The notes under the pieces: generated by a model | Database searches by the model: none | Told to the model about the DNA's origin: nothing | Seen by the model: only the letters and a program-made list of their open reading frames with translations | Position numbers and translations under genes: made by a program | Source of the DNA: a virus | IMG/VR virus record: IMGVR_UViG_3300034198_000718 | Coordinates: 1 to 26,460 of that record | Length of the DNA stretch: 26,460 nucleotides | Reading direction: 5' to 3' (one strand) | Shown here: positions 13,183 to 20,469 of the stretch, in pieces | How positions within the stretch are numbered: the stretch's first letter is position 1 | Layout of the letters: each line of letters opens with the position of its first letter

Positions 13183-16100
13183 TTAGCGTCTAGAAGCTAG
13201 GCCACCTGATGCAAACTTCTCAGAAAACTTTCTTATTTCTTCTGTTGGCTTAGTCGGATTAGTAAACTGTTCTTTGCGTAGGTCATCCAGCTTTGACATG
13301 AGTTGCTTAATTGTGTCAGCTTTTTGTGTAGCACCAGCCTGCTCTAATGCTGTGTGTACATTAGTTAAAAAAGAATTGGTATTCAACGTTTGTCCAAATG
13401 GTCCACCAATAACAATGTTGTTTGCAAACTCTTCCAAAAACTTTTGATAGCGTTGACCAATACCTGTCTTCGTAGACGTGGTAGATCCACGTTCAGCAGC
13501 ATTGTTAAGAATCTGTCGAATGCCATCATACGCTTTATATGCAAGCCGCTTATTGATTGATGGGTTTTCCGACAAAGGAACAGACTTTAAACTGTTTCCA
13601 ATATCAAACAACTGTTTCTTCAATTCTTCTTCTTTAGTCACTCGCTTAGAAATATTTTCATACTTAGCACCAACTTCTTTTTCAGCAGAATAGATTTTAA
13701 GTTTGTCAGCTTCTGTGAAAACATCCTCTGTTTCTTTAAACGTACCAGTACGTGGCAATGACACTGGTCGAACAATTGTTGATGATCCGTTTAATGACCG
13801 AGCAGCAACATTTAAATTCTTTTGATCATATGCAAGAGGTGTCATATTAATTCTACTGAACAAATAATTTGCGTAGGGAAGCTCTGTATAAACAAACTTG
13901 TTTACATTCTTTCCACCAAAGCTACCTGTTTCATAGTTCATGTTTACGTCTTTGGTAAATGATACCCCGCCATATTCAAGTTCCATGTGGAATCTCCTAT
14001 GTGTTTGCGGGTCTTGAAAACCATTAGCCTTTAAAAGCTTAACGTTTTCTTCTGGTGAATCAGAGCCATGAAAGAGTTTGATTGGTGGAACATCACTATA
14101 TTTCAAACGCAAAGCATCAAGTTTGGCCTGATAGTCTTGTGCCATAGTTGTAAACTCAGCAACGTCCTTCTTCTTTCTTGGATCAAACTCACGTCCGGTT
14201 TTAATTCGGAAGTCTCCCTGTGCTACAGCAGCAACCTGTTCGGCATCTGGCAGGGCAGCAATGTCCTTGTTGGCTAGGATGTCGGGAAACACATCTGTAC
14301 GATGTTGGCGAATTGCAGCCAGTGCTTTCTTCCTGTCGCCAAGATCATTTAATACTTTAACATCCAAATCACCAGCCAACACCTTTGCATCAGAAAGTCG
14401 AGGTTCAACCAAGGGCTTAGCAACAGGAGCGTTGGGATCGATGGGGTTGCCATCAATGTCATACTCAACTTCCTTCACCACCAATTCATCTTCGGGTGCG
14501 GCCTTAGGTGTTGTAGATTTTGTAGTTGTTGGAGTAGGAGCAGCCTCTGCTGTTGGTTCAATATCAGCAGCCAACTTGTTAAGACTGTTTTGATAGTCTT
14601 CTGGATAAGCTTTCTTATACACATCAAGTTGATACTGACTACCCATCTTACTCTTCAAAACCTTCTCAGCTTCTTGAAGTTGATAGGTTGAAAAAGCAGC
14701 AGGCGTTTTCGTCACAGCACTTGCCACCTCTTTATTACCGGAAACAGCAGGTGCAGGTTCTGTGAACAAGTCAAACTTAGAAGGCTCTACAACCCTTGTT
14801 TCACCTTCGATGGGGCCAAGGTATGGCTCGTTAGATTTAACCACCTTGCTGGTCATTCTAGGGGCTTCTGTGGGGGATAGCACAGGAGTTGGTGTAGGAG
14901 TTGGCAAAGCCTTGGTTGTTTGTTCAGCAACAGGTAATGCTTTCTTAGCAATAACTTGTTCCATTTCTTGCAACAATTCACTGGCACTTTTTGTGGCAGC
15001 TTTACCAACCACACGACCAGCAATGTCAGACAACAAACCACCACCTGCAAATCCGGGTTGCTTGCGGATCACAGCAGCATATGCCAAAGCTGCTTGATAT
15101 TCTTTAGTATCTTCTAGGTTTTTACCAGTTTGCTGTTGATACATTTCGGCTGTTGCACGTTTAACTTCAGGAGCAAGTGCTGAATATTTAACAGCAAAGA
15201 TACGAGCACCTTCGCCTTTGTTAAATGCTTCAACCATAGAATTGTTAGTTGCAATTTCTTTAGCATTCGTTTGTGCAAACGCCAAAGTATTTTGCAAAGC
15301 AATCTTTTTAACATCCTGTGAAGAAGATTTATACCAATCAGTATTTTTTACAGTGTCGTATATTTGTAGTAATAACGGGGCCATCACATTACGTGCAGCA
15401 GCATCAACAACTTTGTCGCCTGTGGAAGTAAACACTTTGTTGGAGGGAATGTGCAGCGTTACCAGTTCTTGTTCAAGTTCTGTAGGTGCTCCCTTAACTG
15501 TGATACCTGTAAACATCTTCAAAGGACCAGCATCGTTGAATGCGGCAGTCTCTCGTGTAGCAGGTTGGTACACTGGCAAGCCTTGCTTTGCAACAGGGAT
15601 ACGCTTTTGCAATTGATTTGCAGCAGACGATGTAAACCCTTCCTGACCAGCAGGGATTTGATAGGCATCACGAGGCAGGGTTTCATCACGGTCAATAGCA
15701 CCAACGATGTCAGAGATTTGCTGCACTGGAACCAAGGCTCTACCTAAGTATTCACCCATCCATTCACCAAAGAATGTAGAGATCTTTTGATCAGCACTAC
15801 CTTCACCAGTTTGCATGTTCGATTGTGCTTCGGCAAACTTATCACCTAACCACGAGTACGTACCAGCAGGGGCTTTAAAGCCTGTCATGGCTTCTAAGAA
15901 TTCCTTAGTCTTGAACTCGTCTGTACGACCCTTGTTAAACTTGACAAGATAGTCACCCATTGCTAGGAATGGAGCGACAGGAAACAAAGCTCTACCGTCA
16001 ACCAAGCTACCATCAGGATTCTTAATGTCATACCAATTGGTGTCTTGATGTTCTTCACGGTATTTGTAAGCAGCATAAATTGCAGCTGTACCAACCATAC

Positions 16101-18381
16101 CCTTAGACACATTCTCCAACCCCTGCATTGTCTGACCAACGCCTGTGGCATCACCCTTAATCTGCTTGGCTGCACCAGCAGCAATATCTACAGATCCAGA
16201 GAACACACCCATCGGGCTATGTTTGTACGTCCACGTCATAGCATTAGCCATGAATCGTGGGAATGGAATGACAGTTGAGCCAATTGGACCAAGCTCTTCC
16301 ACAAACTTTACAGCGTGAAACATTGGACCTTTGGTCGGCATCTTACTGAATGTAGCAGTGAGTGCTTCGTCTGTAGCATTCTTCAACACATCAAATGGTA
16401 CAGTCTTGTTTTGAGCCAGCACGTCATACATGTTGATACCAACACGACTAAGTTGTTTCTCAACAGAAGCTGTGAAGATGGCTTTACGAAAGAAAGAATC
16501 CTGTGCCACGTTAAACGTGTTAGCCATCTGTGCAACCTTAGACAAGTCACCCGGTCCAGCTTCACCAGCAGTACGCAAGATGAGGTTGTGCAGGGATGGA
16601 CTATCCATCAACAAACGCTCAGCAACATCTGAGGACAACCCGGTCTGACCCATATAAAAAGCTGTACGAACAGCATCGTCATACACACCTTTTAAACCAC
16701 CAATAAAACTACCAGTGACAGGCTTGCCACTAATCAGTTCAGAACCAGTTTTACCTACACGATATAGGGCAGATTCAATGGCTTCTGATGCTGTTCCAAA
16801 GGTAACAACAGCAGCACCGGAAAATCCGTTACGAATGGTGGTGGCAAGTTGTGACACCATCAAAGCTTTCAACTCACGATCAAGGCGCATGCCGAAATCT
16901 CTGACGCCAGTAAACGCTGACGTTATAGCATTACGATTGCCATACATTGCATCAACTTCTTTGGCAGCAGCCGAGTCAATGCTTTTGAGTTTGTTTTGAA
17001 TACGGGCCAACACTGAGTAGGCTTGCAGAGTGCGACCAGCATCGCCAACAGTGGTGCGATTCATACGTGCAAAGTCTTCGGCAGTGACACCAGCCTTTGC
17101 CAAACTGTCAGCTAGCACAGCATCATCAATGTTCTCAATGTTCATGAAGACATTTTTCACAGCATCACTAATCTTTTGATCAGCAGCAGGTGCAAGTTCT
17201 GGAACACGCTTCCAAATTTCACCAGCAATCTCCGTAGCCTTCTTGTTCACATCATTGCGAACCTGCATCTCTGCAACAGCTGTAGGATCGCCTTGTGCAT
17301 TGAGAAGTTTACGACCTTCAAAGATGTCATAGGCGTCTTCTAAAGCTTTCTCTGTAGGATCTGTAGCTTTAATTTCAATTTTTGGAAGATTGGTTTCAGT
17401 ATTAATAACACGTTGTTTAAGAATGTCATCCAGCTCAGTGGACGCACCACCCTTGCCAATCTTCTTAGCAGCACCAACAAGACCCGCTGTCTCCAAAGTA
17501 CCACCAATAGCACCCAATGCACCAGCCACTGCCGCTCGTTGACCACTAACACCAGCATCCACCTTGGCCTGCAAAGCATCAATCTCAGGTTTAAACTGTG
17601 CTTGTTGTTCCGTTGTCATCTTAGGCAGCAACTCTTTCATTTGATCAAGTTGTGCCTTGGTTGTGTTTAGTTCAATCTTCTGTGATGTTACGTCAGATAT
17701 GGCAGCACCTGAGCCTTCAACAGTGGGTACAGCAGCAAGAGTTCCTATCCGAGACTTGATAGCAGCTTGCAATCCTTTTTCAGAGGCAGTCTTCATGAAT
17801 GATGAAGTGGCAATCTTGCCTGCACCTAAAGAGATGGCAGTGGTTGGATCGGAAACAATTGCACCCAATACATCAAGCACAGGTTTAACACCGCCTTGAC
17901 CACCCTCTGGACTTAGATAACCAGCGGTGTTATCCCACAAGTCATAGGCTTGTTTAGCTTTCAATATGTCTTCACGTTTAGCATTGTTCAAATATTGAAG
18001 TTCAGATGTGCCTGATAAAAGGTTCATGTTAGCCATACGCATATGGCTAGCCCAACGAGCAATGTAGTCTTCTCGTGTCTCACCATCACGCATGTCACCT
18101 TCTTTACCAAAACGTGAATTGGCATAGTCGTAGATTGCTTTGAACTTGTTATCGTCTTGATACAAGTCTTTGAAGGGTGTTTGTTTAGCTTCTTCAGCTT
18201 TCACTTCCACTGCCCTAGCTTCTAACGCTTTGGCTGGTTGCTTACGCATCAAGAAGGAAGGCTTCGTCAGGTCTTCTTCACCTGCGCCAACAAACGAAGA
18301 AGACCTGTCAGGCTGTACAGGTGCAGAAGGAACAGAAGCTCCCGCAGGAGCCTCCGAAAAAAGGTCGAAATTAGAGGCCAT
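13183..18381 (-). CDS. Giant internal virion protein with possible ART-like C-terminal domain
   Basis: At 1732 residues this is the largest gene, the last of the late operon. GGGAA seven bases upstream fixes the start. Size, position and Ala/Gly-rich helical stretches (about 150-180, 280-310 and 740-790) resemble the large ejected core proteins of podoviruses such as T7 gp16, but no transglycosylase motif is seen. The middle (about 500-850) has the helical look of large phage polyvalent proteins. GFAGGG occurs at 1110-1115 and a similar FASGG at the C-terminus. Pro/Thr linkers flank residues 1150-1290. FDLFSE near the N-terminus recurs as FDLFTE at 1203-1208. LFHGSDS (His1438), GGVSFTKDVNMNY (Tyr1483) and YTELP (Glu1500) resemble the H-Y-E core of ADP-ribosyltransferases. 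The virion role is inferred; the ART call is tentative. Confidence 0.75.
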   Translation of the reverse strand: MASNFDLFSEAPAGASVPSAPVQPDRSSSFVGAGEEDLTKPSFLMRKQPAKALEARAVEVKAEEAKQTPFKDLYQDDNKFKAIYDYANSRFGKEGDMRDGETREDYIARWASHMRMANMNLLSGTSELQYLNNAKREDILKAKQAYDLWDNTAGYLSPEGGQGGVKPVLDVLGAIVSDPTTAISLGAGKIATSSFMKTASEKGLQAAIKSRIGTLAAVPTVEGSGAAISDVTSQKIELNTTKAQLDQMKELLPKMTTEQQAQFKPEIDALQAKVDAGVSGQRAAVAGALGAIGGTLETAGLVGAAKKIGKGGASTELDDILKQRVINTETNLPKIEIKATDPTEKALEDAYDIFEGRKLLNAQGDPTAVAEMQVRNDVNKKATEIAGEIWKRVPELAPAADQKISDAVKNVFMNIENIDDAVLADSLAKAGVTAEDFARMNRTTVGDAGRTLQAYSVLARIQNKLKSIDSAAAKEVDAMYGNRNAITSAFTGVRDFGMRLDRELKALMVSQLATTIRNGFSGAAVVTFGTASEAIESALYRVGKTGSELISGKPVTGSFIGGLKGVYDDAVRTAFYMGQTGLSSDVAERLLMDSPSLHNLILRTAGEAGPGDLSKVAQMANTFNVAQDSFFRKAIFTASVEKQLSRVGINMYDVLAQNKTVPFDVLKNATDEALTATFSKMPTKGPMFHAVKFVEELGPIGSTVIPFPRFMANAMTWTYKHSPMGVFSGSVDIAAGAAKQIKGDATGVGQTMQGLENVSKGMVGTAAIYAAYKYREEHQDTNWYDIKNPDGSLVDGRALFPVAPFLAMGDYLVKFNKGRTDEFKTKEFLEAMTGFKAPAGTYSWLGDKFAEAQSNMQTGEGSADQKISTFFGEWMGEYLGRALVPVQQISDIVGAIDRDETLPRDAYQIPAGQEGFTSSAANQLQKRIPVAKQGLPVYQPATRETAAFNDAGPLKMFTGITVKGAPTELEQELVTLHIPSNKVFTSTGDKVVDAAARNVMAPLLLQIYDTVKNTDWYKSSSQDVKKIALQNTLAFAQTNAKEIATNNSMVEAFNKGEGARIFAVKYSALAPEVKRATAEMYQQQTGKNLEDTKEYQAALAYAAVIRKQPGFAGGGLLSDIAGRVVGKAATKSASELLQEMEQVIAKKALPVAEQTTKALPTPTPTPVLSPTEAPRMTSKVVKSNEPYLGPIEGETRVVEPSKFDLFTEPAPAVSGNKEVASAVTKTPAAFSTYQLQEAEKVLKSKMGSQYQLDVYKKAYPEDYQNSLNKLAADIEPTAEAAPTPTTTKSTTPKAAPEDELVVKEVEYDIDGNPIDPNAPVAKPLVEPRLSDAKVLAGDLDVKVLNDLGDRKKALAAIRQHRTDVFPDILANKDIAALPDAEQVAAVAQGDFRIKTGREFDPRKKKDVAEFTTMAQDYQAKLDALRLKYSDVPPIKLFHGSDSPEENVKLLKANGFQDPQTHRRFHMELEYGGVSFTKDVNMNYETGSFGGKNVNKFVYTELPYANYLFSRINMTPLAYDQKNLNVAARSLNGSSTIVRPVSLPRTGTFKETEDVFTEADKLKIYSAEKEVGAKYENISKRVTKEEELKKQLFDIGNSLKSVPLSENPSINKRLAYKAYDGIRQILNNAAERGSTTSTKTGIGQRYQKFLEEFANNIVIGGPFGQTLNTNSFLTNVHTALEQAGATQKADTIKQLMSKLDDLRKEQFTNPTKPTEEIRKFSEKFASGGLASRR

Positions 18382-18384
18382 TAA

Positions 18385-19752
18385 TTATTCCCAAGTAATA
18401 CCATTCCATTTTTTAGTCATACCATTGTCAATGTATGACTGCCCTTTAATCAACTTACCCTTATCGGGTTTACCATCGGCGGTAAACGGAAGAGGCAATG
18501 CTGCTGCTCCGGCAACGGCAGGTTTGGCAGGCGTTGTTGGTACGGGCGCTACAGTAGCTGCTGCCGGGGGCGGTACAGTTGGTTCTGCAGGCTCCTTGCC
18601 GGGTTTAGCAATGTTTCCTTGCGAATCAAACTTAACGCCAATTTCCAACAATGCACCAGCATGTAAGCTAGACTTCGGCTTACCTGTTTCACTATCTGTA
18701 TATACAGCAATGATGCCCTTACGAGCAGCTGCCGCTGCAGAAGACCATTGTTCAGGAGTAATGGTGGCAGATGGAATAACCTTATCTTCACCAGTAACTG
18801 GATCAGTAATAATAGAGAACATGCCTTTACCAAGACGTTCTTTAAGAGCTTCATTGTAAGCACCACGGGCAATGCGTGAGTAGTCGGTGGACTTAAGCTT
18901 TTCAACTCCTTCACCGGGAGCCTTCTCAAGTTCTTGACGTTTACGCAATTGTTGCTCAGCAGACAACTTCTTATTCTCTGGCTTGTCCATAATTTGATTG
19001 ATCAACAAAGCCTTCTTATCTTTTTGTATTGACAACAACTCTTCGGCAGCAGAGAACGCTGCAGCATCTGATGTAGCTTTGTCCAATGCTGCTGCGTCAT
19101 TGTTTTTCTTAGCATCGACAAATCGATTAACGATTTCTGCCTTCTGTTCATCCTGAGTCTTAGGCTTGGCAAAGGGTGACAAGTTGAACGTACCTTGTGA
19201 CGTAATGGTGGGAGTTGAATATCCCTGTACCGCTTTGATTTGATCAACAGATACTCCAGTTGATGCAGCCAACTGAGCCATTTGACGATCCAATACTTCT
19301 TGTCGTTTATTACCAAAGAACCCACGATCAATCTTTGGTGCAGCTTCACCAGCAGGAGTTGTCGGAAGCTTATAAGTATCTTTTACAAAATCAATAGCGC
19401 TTCTTCCACCAAGATCTCTAGTGGTGGTAACAAGCTTATTAACATCAAGGCTTGAAAAATCAGTGCGGCCTTCTGCAATTTGCTTCTCAATAGTTGCTAC
19501 AACAAGAGGGTTGGTTGCAATTTCAACAAGCTGTGCTTGTGTAGCATTGGGCAACACGCCGCTAATAGATGAGATTTTTGTGCTGTAAGAATTGGCTTGA
19601 TCTTCAGAAGCTTTCTTTAAAGACTTCAGATTTTCAAGACCTTTAGTAACAAACGTTGCGGCGTCTGTCCTTGCTTTTTCTTCATCGTCTTCAAGTCTTT
19701 TGGTTACACCAGTGGCAATGCCACCAGCCAAACTTCCTAATAGAAAATTCAT
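18385..19752 (-). CDS. Internal virion protein-like (455 aa)
   Basis: The product begins with a hydrophobic, Gly-rich segment (LLGSLAGGIATGV). A long region predicted as coiled coil, rich in Lys, Glu, Ala and Gln, follows. After residue 390 comes a Pro/Ala-rich linker and then a small C-terminal tail ending WNGITWE. Such N-terminal membrane-active helices plus coiled coil are typical of podovirus internal core proteins (T7 gp15 position), but I see no direct sequence match. It is coupled to the gene before by TAATG and is followed after three bases by the 1732-residue gene, so the two are likely made and ejected together. Confidence 0.65.
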   Translation of the reverse strand: MNFLLGSLAGGIATGVTKRLEDDEEKARTDAATFVTKGLENLKSLKKASEDQANSYSTKISSISGVLPNATQAQLVEIATNPLVVATIEKQIAEGRTDFSSLDVNKLVTTTRDLGGRSAIDFVKDTYKLPTTPAGEAAPKIDRGFFGNKRQEVLDRQMAQLAASTGVSVDQIKAVQGYSTPTITSQGTFNLSPFAKPKTQDEQKAEIVNRFVDAKKNNDAAALDKATSDAAAFSAAEELLSIQKDKKALLINQIMDKPENKKLSAEQQLRKRQELEKAPGEGVEKLKSTDYSRIARGAYNEALKERLGKGMFSIITDPVTGEDKVIPSATITPEQWSSAAAAARKGIIAVYTDSETGKPKSSLHAGALLEIGVKFDSQGNIAKPGKEPAEPTVPPPAAATVAPVPTTPAKPAVAGAAALPLPFTADGKPDKGKLIKGQSYIDNGMTKKWNGITWE

Positions 19753-20246
19753 TACACTACCTCTTTTTGTTTCTTAGACATTAAACCAGTTTTGACTTCT
19801 TGTTTTACAGGCTGTTCTTGTAAAGGTTGCATAGCTTTCTTCACTGCCATTGCTGCAACTCGTGGCGATATAGTAGTCATCTTCGTAATGTCATCGGGAT
19901 ACATAACTGTACGAATGTTGTTGACAATAGCAAGAGTTGCTAGCATCTCCATAATGACAGGCATTACAAGCATTCCCGCATCCATACTGTGAACACCTTC
20001 AGACACACCATGTAACATGAATGTTTGAGCAATTGACGCTATGGGAGCACGGCTTTCTAGCGCTGTTAAAATTGAGTCAGCAGCATCTGGCGAAGACAAC
20101 TGTTGAATATATAACATTGCAAGATCGTTGATGTCTACAACCTTAGGTGGATTTTGCCAAGGTCTACCCTTTTCAGGTGCTGTCCATGAAACACCCGGTG
20201 GTACGGGTTGCATCATGCCTGTATAGTCTACGTTATTGTTTTCCAT
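19752..20246 (-). CDS. Conserved phage structural protein (164 aa)
   Basis: The N-terminus reads QPVPPGVSWTAPEKGRPW, followed by QNPPKVVD and an acidic helix. A similar start (Pro-x-Pro-Gly-x-Ser, then a short gap and Pro-Trp-x-x-Pro-Pro) recurs from memory in structural proteins of marine tailed phages. The middle is helical with many Met residues (VMPVIMEMLATLAIV), and the end is GLMSKK plus a basic tail. No enzymatic motif is present. It overlaps the 78-residue gene upstream by 14 bases and shares a base with the next start. A virion role is likely from context, but the precise function is unknown. Confidence 0.65.
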   Translation of the reverse strand: MENNNVDYTGMMQPVPPGVSWTAPEKGRPWQNPPKVVDINDLAMLYIQQLSSPDAADSILTALESRAPIASIAQTFMLHGVSEGVHSMDAGMLVMPVIMEMLATLAIVNNIRTVMYPDDITKMTTISPRVAAMAVKKAMQPLQEQPVKQEVKTGLMSKKQKEVV

Positions 20247-20469
20247 GATTCAACATCCCCGCTCTAGCTTCACGAATACCTTGCACATATCCCGCAATGA
20301 TTTTCAATTCTTTATTATTAGAAGATGTGTCAGGCTGTTGTGTTGTATCCTTTGGTGCAGCAAAGCCAGCGCTTTTATCGCTAGTCTTCTTTTTCTTTTT
20401 ACTACTTGCAATGGAGTTATATTTAACAAGCATGTTAATCTTGTTCATATAGTCTTTAATGTGTTGCAT
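20233..20469 (-). CDS. Small basic virion-operon protein (78 aa)
   Basis: GGAAA close before the ATG at 20469 decides the start; the frame is open to 20502, but that extension has no ribosome-binding site. A basic amphipathic helix (MQHIKDYMNKINMLVKYN) is followed by a run of five Lys, an SAGFAAP stretch and a second helix at the C-terminus. It overlaps the end of the 809-residue gene by 14 bases and the start of the 164-residue gene by 14. I do not recognise it. Its GFA motif recalls the GFAxGG motif in its larger neighbours. Confidence 0.55.
   Translation of the reverse strand: MQHIKDYMNKINMLVKYNSIASSKKKKKTSDKSAGFAAPKDTTQQPDTSSNNKELKIIAGYVQGIREARAGMLNHGKQ

Noticed and set aside
18170-18859. 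229-residue + strand frame opposite the 1732- and 455-residue genes
   Set aside because: Its composition (Ala, Gly, Ser, Pro) mirrors Ala/Pro-rich codons on the other strand; it spans the gene junction and has no start signal.
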